From assembly GCA_040752515.1 (NCBI GenBank), contig JBFMGQ010000004.1, positions 86,518 through 150,517 on the forward strand: a stretch of DNA of 64,000 nucleotides, in the 5' to 3' direction. Of the stretch, positions 42,287 to 50,679 are shown piece after piece. Numbering within the stretch: position 1 is the stretch's first letter; each line of letters opens with the position of its first letter. The DNA comes from Tenuifilum sp040752515. GTDB taxonomy: Bacteria; Bacteroidota; Bacteroidia; Bacteroidales; Tenuifilaceae. The position numbers were made by a program, and so were the translations under genes. The notes below the pieces were generated by a model. It was not told the origin of the DNA and searched no databases. It saw nothing but the letters and a program-made list of their open reading frames with translations.

Positions 42287-43867
42287 CTAAAACTCCTGCC
42301 CCCTTTGCTTTGGGTAATCGATGGAGTAATGTAGCCCCCTACTTTCGTGCATTTCCTGTGCCGATTTAATTATCAGGTAACCAACATTTATCATATTGCG
42401 AAGCTCGCAAAGCTTTTGGGTAAGAATTGATTTCTTGTAGAGTTCTTCGGTTTCGCGGTATAAAATTTCCAGTCGCGTTAATGCACGCTGCAAGCGTAGA
42501 TTTGACCGTACAATTCCGACGTAGCTTGTCATTATTTGCTGCATCTCGCGGTAACTTTGGGTTATAAGCACCATCTCTTCATTGTGAAAGGTTCCCTCGT
42601 AATCCCACTCTGGAACCGACCAGTTAATTTCAAAATTCTTATAGCAGTCCAATGAATGTTTAGCTCCACGATGTGCGTAAACAATTGCCTCAATTAGTGA
42701 GTTAGATGCAAGCCTATTGGCTCCATGCAAACCGGTTGAAGAGCATTCGCCTACGGCATAAAGTCTATTAATGGTTGATTGGGCATTAATATCGACCTTA
42801 ATACCCCCACACATGTAATGAGCGGCCGGAACAACCGGTATCATATCTTTAGTAATGTCAATTCCCAGCGATAAACATTTCTGGTAGATATTTGGGAAAT
42901 GATCAATTATCTCCTTGGGTTCCTTAAACGTAACATCGAGGTAAACAAAATCATCGCCCCTCACCTTCATTTCGTTATCTATGGCACGAGCAACAATATC
43001 ACGCGGGGCAAGCGATCCTCGTGCATCGTACTTATGCATGAATTCCTTCCCGTCGATGGTTTTAAGCACACCTCCAAAACCTCGCATGGCCTCAGTTATT
43101 AAAAACGAAGGGCGCTCGCCAGGATTGTAAAGCGATGTGGGGTGAAACTGCACAAAAGCCATGTTCTCAACTTGTCCCTTTGCCCGGTAAACCATTGCAA
43201 TGCCATCGCCTGTAGCAACAGGCGGGTTGGTGGTGGTGTTATAGATGTTTCCAGTACCACCGGTTGCCAAAACGGTTACTCGGCTCAAAAAGGTATGAAC
43301 CTCCTGCGTTTTGAGGTTAAGCACATACGCACCAAAACAAGTAATATTGGGATTACCGCGTTTTACCTCTTGTCCAAGGTGGTGCTGGGTAATTATTTCA
43401 ACAGCAAAATAGTTTTCGTAAACGGTAATATTGGGGTGTTGCCTAACACGGTTACTCAAAACCCTCTGAATTTCGGCACCAGTGTTATCCTTATGGTGAA
43501 GAATGCGATGTTCAGAATGTCCACCCTCACGAGCTAAATCGTATTGGCCATTGGGTTTACGGTCGAATTTTACGCCCCAACCTATAAGTTGTTTTATTTG
43601 AGCGGGGGCTTCGTTAACCACCATTCGAACCACCTCCTCGTTGCAAAGACCATCGCCACAAACAAGGGTATCGTGTATGTGCTTTTCGGGCGTGTCGGGA
43701 TCGTAGGTAACGGCTGCTATTCCTCCTTGGGCATAAGCCGTGTTTGTTTCGTCAAGCCTATCCTTGGTTACTATTATAACTTTAGCGTAATCGGCTACTT
43801 TTAGGGCAAAACTTAGCCCCCCAATACCAGACCCAATTACTAGATAATCGGTTTCAATCTTGCTCAT
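42287..43867 (-). CDS. nadB: L-aspartate oxidase
   Basis: 526 residues from the ATG at 43867. Flavoprotein of the succinate dehydrogenase/fumarate reductase family that oxidises L-aspartate to iminoaspartate, the first step of de novo NAD synthesis; fumarate can replace oxygen as acceptor. FAD-binding VIGSGIGGLSFALK at the N-terminus, NTAYAQGGIAAV, the substrate loop GREGGHS-like segment (LAREGGHSEHRILHH), MVYRAKGQVENMAFVQFHPT, and the C-terminal SRGLHYSIDYP. The absence of a second subunit and the AREGGHS motif favour NadB over a dehydrogenase. nadA and nadC are not in the window. A -7 box lies 44 bases upstream. Confidence 0.93.
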   Translation of the reverse strand: MSKIETDYLVIGSGIGGLSFALKVADYAKVIIVTKDRLDETNTAYAQGGIAAVTYDPDTPEKHIHDTLVCGDGLCNEEVVRMVVNEAPAQIKQLIGWGVKFDRKPNGQYDLAREGGHSEHRILHHKDNTGAEIQRVLSNRVRQHPNITVYENYFAVEIITQHHLGQEVKRGNPNITCFGAYVLNLKTQEVHTFLSRVTVLATGGTGNIYNTTTNPPVATGDGIAMVYRAKGQVENMAFVQFHPTSLYNPGERPSFLITEAMRGFGGVLKTIDGKEFMHKYDARGSLAPRDIVARAIDNEMKVRGDDFVYLDVTFKEPKEIIDHFPNIYQKCLSLGIDITKDMIPVVPAAHYMCGGIKVDINAQSTINRLYAVGECSSTGLHGANRLASNSLIEAIVYAHRGAKHSLDCYKNFEINWSVPEWDYEGTFHNEEMVLITQSYREMQQIMTSYVGIVRSNLRLQRALTRLEILYRETEELYKKSILTQKLCELRNMINVGYLIIKSAQEMHESRGLHYSIDYPKQRGQEF

Positions 43868-43910
43868 TGGCTTAAAGGTAAACAGCAAATAGTGCCGTGA
43901 AATGTTTGAG

Positions 43911-43918
43911 CAAAACTA
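43911..43918 (-). promoter_or_regulatory. -7 box for nadB
   Basis: The minus strand reads TAGTTTTG, 44 bases before the ATG at 43867, in the 75-base gap after the PHP gene. Confidence 0.4.
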
Positions 43919-43942
43919 TGAATTAGTATAATGTTATCAAAA

Positions 43943-44716
43943 CTAAATGCTGATTGGAATCCGTTTTCGCTGGTTAAAACCAATAATCTCCTTATAGCCT
44001 AGTGATTTAAGTAGATTTACTGCCTCGTCGAAATACTGCCCAATGTTTTGCTCTACGTGAGCGTCGCTACCCAAAGTTATGGGAACACGGTAGTGATGAA
44101 GAATTTCAAGAAAATCGACCGATGGGTAAAACTCCGCGCAGGGTTTATTTTTCCCACTGGTGTTAAGTTCAACCACCACCCCGCTTTCGCTAAAAATTCG
44201 CGCACACTGCTCGTAGGTTTTTTGTAGCTTAAAGGTTGGGTAAACCGCAAACTTCTTTGCCAAATCGGCATGACCAATAATATCGAACATTCCGGTTTGA
44301 GCAGCCTCGCCAACTAGCCTAAAATAGGCACGGTAAAACACATCAATATCAATGCCATTATACCCGTTGATATCGGTATCAAAATTCCAGTCGTCGATAA
44401 AATGAACCGAACCTATAATATAATCTAGGGGCAGCGATTTGATTAGACTACGGGTTTGGTCAACCAAACCGGGGATATAATCGACCTCGGCACCAAACCG
44501 AACGGTAACCAAACTCGACTTATGCTGTATATGGCCAACCAAATCAATTAGTTCGGGTAATTTTTTTAGGTCCATTGCCCAACCCACAGGTTTAAGGGAA
44601 ATATGATCGCTAAATCCAATCTCGGGAATTCCCGATGCTTCGGCAGAGTAAACCATTTCATCGTGAGTATGATGTCCATCGGAAAAGTGGGTGTGCATGT
44701 GGTAGTCGGGAAACAT
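43943..44716 (-). CDS. PHP-domain phosphatase, histidinol-phosphatase-like
   Basis: 257 residues. A PHP trinuclear metal fold with its motifs in order: DYHMHTHFSDGHH (H6, H8), GFSDHISLKP, FGAEVDYIPG, IGSVHFIDDWNFD, FDIIGHADLAKKF and TLGSDAHVEQ. The GSVHFIDD and GHADL pair is typical of the HisK branch that removes phosphate from L-histidinol phosphate, but no other his gene is near, so another small phosphate ester is possible. Divergent from the LysO genes. Confidence 0.82.
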   Translation of the reverse strand: MFPDYHMHTHFSDGHHTHDEMVYSAEASGIPEIGFSDHISLKPVGWAMDLKKLPELIDLVGHIQHKSSLVTVRFGAEVDYIPGLVDQTRSLIKSLPLDYIIGSVHFIDDWNFDTDINGYNGIDIDVFYRAYFRLVGEAAQTGMFDIIGHADLAKKFAVYPTFKLQKTYEQCARIFSESGVVVELNTSGKNKPCAEFYPSVDFLEILHHYRVPITLGSDAHVEQNIGQYFDEAVNLLKSLGYKEIIGFNQRKRIPISI

Positions 44717-44767
44717 CTTATATGGATTTTATTGACTAAACAAAATTCGTCCTCATTGGGTTCATAT

Positions 44768-44775
44768 CAAATTTA
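44768..44775 (-). promoter_or_regulatory. -7 box for the PHP phosphatase gene
   Basis: The minus strand reads TAAATTTG, 52 bases before the start at 44716, in the 96-base divergent region. Confidence 0.4.
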
Positions 44776-44812
44776 TCACTTTTATTGCTATTATTGCTAA
44801 AATTTTTTCGAA

Positions 44813-45085
44813 TTGATTGCAGTTGTTAGCATAATGATTGGCGGTATGTTGCTGGGTTTTCTGCTGAAAGCAAAGCAACGAATAGTTTCGGTTAACGAAA
44901 AACTAATAACATACGCTATTTACCTACTGCTTTTTATGATGGGTGTTAGTATTGGATCGAACGATCAAATAATGAATTCATTAAGTTCATTAGGGGTGTT
45001 GGCTTTAATCCTATCGATAGGTGCAGTAGCCGGGAGCATCCTAACCGGTTTTGTAATTTTTAAGATATTCTTTAAAAACGATTGA
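44813..45085 (+). CDS. LysO-type exporter, N-terminal component
   Basis: 90 residues with three membrane helices (about 2-18, 29-48 and 60-84). It matches the N-terminal third of the lysine exporter LysO (DUF340), in particular the LLLFMMGVSIGS segment. The start is probably TTG at 44813; an ATG at 44834 would cut into the first helix. The last codons overlap the next gene by four bases (TTGA), so the two are translationally coupled. A two-gene LysO is known in this phylum, so the break is not a recent frameshift. Confidence 0.78.
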   Translation: MIAVVSIMIGGMLLGFLLKAKQRIVSVNEKLITYAIYLLLFMMGVSIGSNDQIMNSLSSLGVLALILSIGAVAGSILTGFVIFKIFFKND

Positions 45086-45690
45086 GGTTGAAAGGGAGTG
45101 TAATCATACTTTCGTTTTTTACTATAGGGCTTTTAGCTGGTCGCTATACAGCCATAAACGTGTGGCTAAGCGGCATCGATTACAGCACACTTTCACTTTA
45201 CCTGTTGATGTTTCTGGTTGGAATAAGCATCGGTTCCGATACTCGATCGCTTCAAGCGCTTAAAAGCATGAACCTGAAAATTCTGTTAATTCCAATTGCT
45301 ACAATCGTAGGAACATCAATAGGTGTATGGCTAGTGTCGATTTTTGTTACAAAATATTCCCTTAAAGAACTAATGGCTGTAGGAGCTGGTTATGGATATT
45401 ACAGCCTTTCGAGCATAATTATCAAGAACAATCATAGCGATGCACTTGGTGTTGTAGCTTTACTCTCAAATGTTATTCGCGAAATTATTACCCTGCTGCT
45501 GGCACCAGTTATGGCAATTTATTTCGGTAAAATAGCACCGATTTGCTCGGGTGGTGCTACCAGTATGGATACTACATTACCTATCATTTCAAGGTCTTCG
45601 GGTAAAGAGTATGCCATACCATCGCTAATTCACGGGATAATTCTAACCATTTTGGTTCCATTTATTGTAACGCTTATTTTATCACTCTAA
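45082..45690 (+). CDS. LysO-type exporter, C-terminal component
   Basis: 202 residues with about six membrane helices. It holds the second LYLLMFLVGISIGSD repeat (matching the LLLFMMGVSIGS of the partner), the AVGAGYGYYSLSSI segment and CSGGATSMDTTLPII, which resemble the central and C-terminal part of LysO (lysine and thialysine export in Escherichia coli). TTG start at 45082 overlapping the TGA of the first component. Ends 10 bases before the e(P4)-like gene. Substrate inferred from the family only. Confidence 0.82.
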   Translation: MRLKGSVIILSFFTIGLLAGRYTAINVWLSGIDYSTLSLYLLMFLVGISIGSDTRSLQALKSMNLKILLIPIATIVGTSIGVWLVSIFVTKYSLKELMAVGAGYGYYSLSSIIIKNNHSDALGVVALLSNVIREIITLLLAPVMAIYFGKIAPICSGGATSMDTTLPIISRSSGKEYAIPSLIHGIILTILVPFIVTLILSL

Positions 45691-45700
45691 AACATAAACT

Positions 45701-46492
45701 ATGAACATTAGAAATTTATTGCTTGCAGCAATGACATTACCGCTGATTATCTCCTGCACAGGGAAAACCAAAAAAGAGCAGTATTACCAGGATTACCTTA
45801 TTTACGCAACCATTTGGTATCAAAACTCACCCGAAATGAAAGCCCTATACTATCAGGGTTTCAACATTGCAGGGGAACGGCTAAAACAATTTTCTAAAGT
45901 CAAAACCACAAAACCCAAAGCCGTGGTGGTTGATATAGACGAAACCATGCTAAATAATTCTCCATTTCAAGCTCAGGAGATAATTGACAATAAAGAGTTC
46001 TCAGGAGATTTCTGGAATGAGTGGAGCCAACTTGCCAAGGCCGAAGCAACGCCAGGTGCTGTAGAGTTCAGCAAGCTTTGCGATTCGCTGGGAGTGGCAC
46101 TGTTTTACATCAGCAATCGAAAGGTTAACGAGTTTGAAGCAACCCTCCGAAACCTCGATTCGCTGGGTTTTGCCTTTGCAAAACCAGAGTTCTTAATTCT
46201 CAGGGACAATGAAAGCAGCAAAAAAGCACGCCGTGAAAAGATTATGGAACGGTATGAAATAGTCCTTCTAATTGGTGATAACCTCAACGATTTTTCCGAG
46301 ATCTTTGAAGACCGAAGCAATAGCTGGGGAAACCCCACCGTGGAGCAATTCAAGAAGGAGTTTGGATATAGATACATCATTTTACCTAACCCAATGTATG
46401 GCGATTGGGAAAAGAATATTTACCCGCATCGTGGCATGCAACCCGCACAGCTGGACAGTGCACGCCGATCGGTTTTAAAGGGCTTTAAGTAA
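45701..46492 (+). CDS. Lipoprotein e(P4)-family acid phosphatase / 5'-nucleotidase
   Basis: 263 residues. Lipobox LIISC gives a lipid-anchored cysteine at about residue 19. HAD-superfamily class C acid phosphatase: VVVDIDETMLNNSPFQ (the DxDET nucleophile motif), YISNRKVNE, and LLIGDNLNDFSE for the acidic pair. In Haemophilus e(P4) the enzyme removes phosphate from NMN and nucleotides so that nucleosides can be taken up. Located at the periplasmic face or outer membrane. It may be cotranscribed with the LysO pair (10-base gap). A strong terminator follows. Confidence 0.9.
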   Translation: MNIRNLLLAAMTLPLIISCTGKTKKEQYYQDYLIYATIWYQNSPEMKALYYQGFNIAGERLKQFSKVKTTKPKAVVVDIDETMLNNSPFQAQEIIDNKEFSGDFWNEWSQLAKAEATPGAVEFSKLCDSLGVALFYISNRKVNEFEATLRNLDSLGFAFAKPEFLILRDNESSKKARREKIMERYEIVLLIGDNLNDFSEIFEDRSNSWGNPTVEQFKKEFGYRYIILPNPMYGDWEKNIYPHRGMQPAQLDSARRSVLKGFK

Positions 46493-46510
46493 GAGCCATA
46501 AAAGTTTCAA

Positions 46511-46536
46511 AAAAGGGCGAAAAATCGCCCTTTTTT
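46511..46536 (+). terminator. Intrinsic terminator after the e(P4)-like gene
   Basis: AAAAGGGCGA (46511-46520), AAAA loop, TCGCCCTTTT (46525-46534), followed by T. Perfect 10-bp stem. Confidence 0.9.
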
Positions 46537-46601
46537 ATTTAGAAAACACCTGACAATAAAATTAATATCCATTTGTTTACTAATAACTTGTATTAAATTG
46601 C

Positions 46602-46609
46602 TAATTTTG
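46602..46609 (+). promoter_or_regulatory. -7 box for the DUF362 lipoprotein gene
   Basis: TAATTTTG, 51 bases before the ATG at 46660. No clear -33 partner. Confidence 0.4.
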
Positions 46610-46659
46610 AATGTGTCGATTTTACATCACATTAATTTTAATCCAAAAATTAAAATACC

Positions 46660-47760
46660 ATGAGAAGCATATTCAGCCTGTTAATTCCTGCCCTTACTCT
46701 ATTTTCTTGTGCAAAGTCAAACCATGAACCAACCGTTTACTTTACTAAAGAAATTTCACCTGAGGGGTTCATGAAGGTTTACAAACAGATTTCCAAAAAC
46801 CTTGAAGGCAAGGTAGGCGTTAAGGTACACTTTGGTGAAGAAGGCAATACCTATTACGTTAAACCAGAACTATTTAAGGATATTGTTCTCGACTGCCAGG
46901 GAATATTCATTGAAACCAATGTGCTGTATAAAAGTCCACGACAAAAAACCGAAACCCATATTGCGCTGGCCAAACAACATGGATTTACCTATGCACCTAT
47001 CGATATTTTAGACGATAAGGGGGAACTCGTAATTGAAAATGTACCCGGATGTAAACACTTCAATAAGTTTTATTACGGGAAAAATATTGATGAGTACAAT
47101 TCATTCCTAATAATTTCACATTTTAAAGGTCATGGTTCAGCTGGCTTTGGTGGAGCCATAAAAAACATTTCGATGGGATTTGCAACCCCTCGAGGAAAAC
47201 TGGCCATGCATAGGAATAATTACCCCGTATGCGATAGAGACCGATGCACAAACTGCGATAGTTGCGCTTTGCAATGTCCTGCAAATGCCATTACCACCAA
47301 CCCCTTTTGGATTGATGTAGATAAGTGTACAGGCTGTGGCAAGTGCATTGATGTTTGCCCAAATAAGGCTTTACGTTATCCCAAAGGCGATGTGGATGTT
47401 CAAACCGTATTCTGTGAGCGTCTTGCTGAATACGCTAAGGCAATTTACGACCGTCACAAAAAAATGGTTTTTATAAATGTCTTGGTCGATATATCAACCT
47501 CATGCGATTGCTCCCGAAACCCTGGAAAACCCTTTGTCCCAAATATTGGTATTTTGGCCTCAACCGATATTGTGGCCATTGAAAAAGCCAGCCACGACCT
47601 CGTGGCTAAAACCCATGGGTGTTCTGATCCCTTTCTTGAAGTTAATCGTGTAAGTGGCTACAGGCAAATTCAATACGCTAAAACTTTAGGAATGGGCGAA
47701 ATGAATTATCGCCTTGTTAATTTAGACAATAACGAAGAAACATTAGTTATCTCAGAGTAG
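46660..47760 (+). CDS. DUF362 ferredoxin-like iron-sulfur protein with lipobox
   Basis: 366 residues. DUF362 domain (about 20-200 and 270-350: HFGEEGNTYYVKPE, ISHFKGHGSAGFGGAIKN) interrupted by two 4Fe-4S motifs: C-x2-C-x2-C-x3-C in DRCTNCDSCALQCP and again in KCTGCGKCIDVCP. A third cysteine group, SCDCSRNP, lies near the C-terminus. The N-terminus MRSIFSLLIPALTLFSCAKS ends in a lipobox-like LFSC (C17), so the protein may be an exported lipoprotein, which is unusual for this family. If so, the clusters would have to be inserted in the periplasm, or the signal is not used. Physiological role unknown. Single gene between terminators. Confidence 0.8.
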   Translation: MRSIFSLLIPALTLFSCAKSNHEPTVYFTKEISPEGFMKVYKQISKNLEGKVGVKVHFGEEGNTYYVKPELFKDIVLDCQGIFIETNVLYKSPRQKTETHIALAKQHGFTYAPIDILDDKGELVIENVPGCKHFNKFYYGKNIDEYNSFLIISHFKGHGSAGFGGAIKNISMGFATPRGKLAMHRNNYPVCDRDRCTNCDSCALQCPANAITTNPFWIDVDKCTGCGKCIDVCPNKALRYPKGDVDVQTVFCERLAEYAKAIYDRHKKMVFINVLVDISTSCDCSRNPGKPFVPNIGILASTDIVAIEKASHDLVAKTHGCSDPFLEVNRVSGYRQIQYAKTLGMGEMNYRLVNLDNNEETLVISE

Positions 47761-47788
47761 CGTTTATGAACCAACTATCTCAAACCTG

Positions 47789-47819
47789 TTGCAAAAAAGT
47801 AAATTAAGTAATATCTTTG
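47789..47819 (+). promoter_or_regulatory. Consensus promoter of tRNA-Arg
   Basis: TTG (47789-47791), a 20-base spacer, TATCTTTG (47812-47819). It lies 11 bases before the tRNA, so transcription would begin about 5 bases upstream of the mature 5' end. Good local reference for promoter spacing in this genome. Confidence 0.75.
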
Positions 47820-47830
47820 CCGTGCAATTT

Positions 47831-47902
47831 GGCCTTATAGTTCAAGGGATAGAACGGAAGTTTCCTAAACTTTAAATCCAGGTTCGAGTCCTGGTAAGGC
47901 CA
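47831..47902 (+). tRNA. tRNA-Arg, anticodon CCT
   Basis: Acceptor arm GGCCTTA (47831-47837) pairs with TAAGGCC (47895-47901), discriminator A47902. D arm GTTC/GAAC, anticodon stem GAAGT/ACTTT with loop TTCCTAA (anticodon CCT, reads AGG), T arm CCAGG/CCTGG with loop TTCGAGT. CCA is not encoded. 72 bases, all arms pair (one G-U). Own promoter and terminator. Confidence 0.93.
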
Positions 47903-47903
47903 C

Positions 47904-47929
47904 AAAGGGGGAGAGATTCCCCCTTTTTT
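47904..47929 (+). terminator. Intrinsic terminator of tRNA-Arg
   Basis: AAAGGGGGA (47904-47912) pairs with TCCCCCTTT (47918-47926) over a short GAGAT loop, then T run. Starts 2 bases after the tRNA. Confidence 0.9.
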
Positions 47930-48041
47930 GTTTTATCACCATACCATGTAAGGAAATCTTGTAAATGTTTGTAACATTTCTTGTATTTTTTATATCATTG
48001 CATTATTTTTATACCAAATTTAATTACATATTGTAACTTGT

Positions 48042-48527
48042 ATGGCTGAATCATATAAAGTTGATGCGATTGATCAAAAGATACTATCGTATCTGGTTAA
48101 GAATGCACGAATGCCATTTTTGGAAATTGCCCGCGAATGCGGAATATCGGGTGCTGCTATTCATCAAAGGGTAAAAAAAATGGAAGAGGCCGGTATTATC
48201 GCCGGTTCGCGGATGGTTGTAAAGCCAAAAGCACTGGGTTTTGATGTTTGCGCATTTGTTGGGGTTCAACTTGTTTCAACCAATTTATATGCCGGAGTAA
48301 TTGAGGCACTTAAAATGATGCCCGAGGTGGTTGAGTGCCACTTTATAACTGGTGAGTATGCCCTTTTACTAAAAATATTTTGCCGCGATAACGAGCATCT
48401 GATGGATGTATTGGTTAATACCATTCAGAACATTCCAGGCATTTCGAGAACTGAAACCTTCATTTCACTTGACCAGGCCATTGAGCGTCCGGTTTACGTT
48501 AAGGATAAAAGCGTTGTTAAGGGCTAG
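48042..48527 (+). CDS. Lrp/AsnC-family transcriptional regulator
   Basis: 161 residues. N-terminal AsnC helix-turn-helix (about 8-60: VDAIDQKILSYLVKNARMPF, ISGAAIHQRVKKMEEAGII) and a C-terminal RAM/AsnC ligand domain (about 70-150: CAFVGVQL, VVECHFITGEYALLLKIFC). These octameric regulators respond to amino acids. No flanking amino-acid gene is in the same orientation; the DUF362 and LysO genes are nearest. ATG at 48042. A terminator follows. Confidence 0.92.
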   Translation: MAESYKVDAIDQKILSYLVKNARMPFLEIARECGISGAAIHQRVKKMEEAGIIAGSRMVVKPKALGFDVCAFVGVQLVSTNLYAGVIEALKMMPEVVECHFITGEYALLLKIFCRDNEHLMDVLVNTIQNIPGISRTETFISLDQAIERPVYVKDKSVVKG

Positions 48528-48549
48528 TTATTAGTATACTTCAATAAAA

Positions 48550-48574
48550 AAGGCTGAACCCTAGGTTCAGCCTT
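48550..48574. terminator. Bidirectional terminator between the lrp-like and acidic protein genes
   Basis: AAGGCTGAACC (48550-48560), loop CTA, GGTTCAGCCTT (48564-48574). On the minus strand T runs follow; on the plus strand AATTTT. Confidence 0.85.
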
Positions 48575-48592
48575 AATTTTATTGCTTACTAT

Positions 48593-48823
48593 TTAGTAGT
48601 CTTCGTCTTCTTCGTCATAGGCATCATCATCATAGTAATCTTCCAAAGAGTCTTTCAAATCGTAATCATCCAGATCTTCAAACTCGTCAATCTCTTCATA
48701 AAAAGAGCGCTTCAAATTCTTCTCCTTTTTTACGGGTTTCAACTTTTTGGCTCTCTTCAACTCGTCGGAATCGAAAGAATCGTTCTTTACGGGTTTCCGA
48801 AAATCTTTCTTTGACTTCATCAC
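48593..48823 (-). CDS. Small charged protein of unknown function
   Basis: 76 residues (75 from the second ATG at 48820). A lysine-rich N-terminal half is followed by a very acidic C-terminal half ending DDDAYDEEDEDY. Low complexity, probably disordered, no membrane segment or known domain. The gene ends 19 bases from a strong shared terminator, and its coding character (regular lysine and acid codons, no internal stops) supports a real gene. I do not recognise a family. Confidence 0.6.
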   Translation of the reverse strand: MMKSKKDFRKPVKNDSFDSDELKRAKKLKPVKKEKNLKRSFYEEIDEFEDLDDYDLKDSLEDYYDDDAYDEEDEDY

Positions 48824-49049
48824 AAGACAAATTAAGATGTTTCCTTTGTTTTTTAAACTTTTAGGGGTTTAACATTATATTAACAACTGCAATTTTAAGT
48901 ATTTTTTTTGTTGCTGCAAGGTGTTGGCTTACTGTATGGTTAAAATTTTTGCTGGCAAACCGTTTTATTTTACCAAATTACTGAATGGATAAGTAAAAGT
49001 CAATAGATTTAACACCAAAATCATTTTTTTTAACAGAAGCATATTTGGT

Positions 49050-49057
49050 TAAATTTG
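49050..49057 (+). promoter_or_regulatory. -7 box for the AEC transporter gene
   Basis: TAAATTTG, 20 bases before the ATG at 49077, with a T run at about the -33 position. Confidence 0.45.
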
Positions 49058-49076
49058 TGCTGTTTTAAACCAACTT

Positions 49077-50027
49077 ATGGGTTCGGAAATAATAATACAT
49101 CAGCTATTGATTTTTGGCGTTTTAATGGTAGTAGGCGCTTTGGGTTCGTACTTTGAAATCATTAAGGATGAGGCCAAGGATTTCCTATCGCGTTTCATTA
49201 TCGATATCACGCTCCCCTGTTTAATTTTCTCCACATTTGCCAGGATTGAAGGGAACTCCTCGTTACTCATCAATGGTGCTATTGTATTTGGATTTACCTT
49301 CATTAATCTGGCTATTGCATTGGCAGCAGGTACCATTTCGTCCAAATTACAGGGTTTAAACCCGGCAAATGCAACCATTTACTCCCTCCACACCATGTTT
49401 GGCAATATTGTGTTTTTGGGTTATCCGCTATTTGATGCCCTTTTCCCTGGGGGTGTTGGAATTTTCTATGCTGCTGCATATCAGTTAGCATCCAATTCGG
49501 TTACATTTACCTATGGCATTTATCGATTAAGCTCAGGCCAAAAAAAATCGGGAATTAAAAGCCTGCTAAACATCAACACGTTTGCTCTTTTAATTGGCTT
49601 TACCATTACCGCCTTTGGGATTAAAATCCCAACATTTCTTATCGATGCCCTAAGTGGCTTAGGGAAAGCAACCAGCCCCCTTTCCATGGTTTATATAGGT
49701 GCCTTACTCATGGGTATTGGTATTCGTCAATCGGTAAAACACAAAAGCATTTACATACTTAGTTTCAATAAGCTGATATTACTGCCAATACTATTAGGGT
49801 TTGGTTACCTGTGGATATTTAAAGCTCTTAACCTTCAAGTTTCACGCGAAGCCTTTGTAGTACTGGTAATGCAAATGGCCATGCCTTGCCAAACAATTAT
49901 AGTGGTAATGAGCAGGCGGTATGGCGGAAACTACCAACTAGCAGCTGGTAATTTATTTGTTTCCACCATTATGAGCATTGCTACACTACCTGCTATTTTC
50001 TTTTACCTTAATCAACTGCTGGGATAA
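49077..50027 (+). CDS. AEC-family transporter (auxin efflux carrier-like permease)
   Basis: 316 residues, about ten membrane helices arranged as two five-helix halves, each with a broken helix: DITLPCLIFSTFARI in the first half and VLVMQMAMPCQTIIVVMSRRYGG in the second. The TLPCL and MAMP proline motifs are typical. Family members move dicarboxylates, malonate or other anions, or amino-acid-like compounds; the substrate cannot be inferred here. Its stop lies 3 bases from the end of the convergent YceI gene. Confidence 0.86.
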   Translation: MGSEIIIHQLLIFGVLMVVGALGSYFEIIKDEAKDFLSRFIIDITLPCLIFSTFARIEGNSSLLINGAIVFGFTFINLAIALAAGTISSKLQGLNPANATIYSLHTMFGNIVFLGYPLFDALFPGGVGIFYAAAYQLASNSVTFTYGIYRLSSGQKKSGIKSLLNINTFALLIGFTITAFGIKIPTFLIDALSGLGKATSPLSMVYIGALLMGIGIRQSVKHKSIYILSFNKLILLPILLGFGYLWIFKALNLQVSREAFVVLVMQMAMPCQTIIVVMSRRYGGNYQLAAGNLFVSTIMSIATLPAIFFYLNQLLG

Positions 50028-50029
50028 AT

Positions 50030-50590
50030 CTATTTTACAACTAGAGTAACATCGAGGGTAAAGTCGTCGTAAATCATATTATCGCCTAAACCTTGAAAGA
50101 ATTTACCCGATCCGTAACGAACGTTGTAAAGCGTTCGGTCAACCGTTATTATTGAAGTATAGACATTGCCTTTTCGGGTAACCTCAAAGGTTATTGGATT
50201 AGTTATACCCTTGATTGTTAAATCGGCTGTTACGTTGGCCTTGTCGCCAGCAAACTTATCGGAGCGAATATTACTCAGCAATGCAACCTTATAGTTTCCT
50301 ACGCTAAAAAAGTCGTCGGATTTAAGGTGATCGATTAACTTTTTGTTCCATTCGGGACTTTGTAAGTCCTCACAGGTAATGGTTTCCATGTTAATAACAA
50401 AATTGCCGCCGGCTATCTGGTTATCGCGAACAACCAGTTTGCCTTCCTTTAGTTTTACCTGTCCGTAATGTTCACCAGTTACCTTTTTGGCGTTCCATTT
50501 CAAGGTGGAACTACTCGCATCGGCAATAAACTCCTGCGACCATACATTTGCGCTTATAAGGAGTGCAATTAGTAATGATAAATACTTCAT
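50030..50590 (-). CDS. YceI-family periplasmic lipocalin-like protein
   Basis: 186 residues from the ATG at 50590 (an earlier TTG at 50617 would put residues before the signal peptide). Signal peptide MKYLSLLIALLISANVWSQ, then one YceI beta-barrel: SSTLKWNAKKVTGEHYGQVKLKEG opening, AGGNFVINMETITCEDL, FEVTRKG and the terminal DDFTLDVTLVV. Relatives bind polyprenoid or other amphiphilic ligands in the periplasm. Ligand unknown. Monocistronic. Confidence 0.92.
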   Translation of the reverse strand: MKYLSLLIALLISANVWSQEFIADASSSTLKWNAKKVTGEHYGQVKLKEGKLVVRDNQIAGGNFVINMETITCEDLQSPEWNKKLIDHLKSDDFFSVGNYKVALLSNIRSDKFAGDKANVTADLTIKGITNPITFEVTRKGNVYTSIITVDRTLYNVRYGSGKFFQGLGDNMIYDDFTLDVTLVVK

Positions 50591-50679
50591 GTTCTTAAAA
50601 TTTAAAGTTACCCACAATTAACAATCTAAAGATGAATTTGTTTTTAGTAACTTAGCCTCGTTCATTAGCTTATTATCCG

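Noticed and set aside
44813..45690. LysO genes as one gene broken by a frameshift
   Set aside because: Both halves have good hydrophobic domain borders, the overlap is a standard coupled stop/start, and two-gene LysO is known in this phylum.
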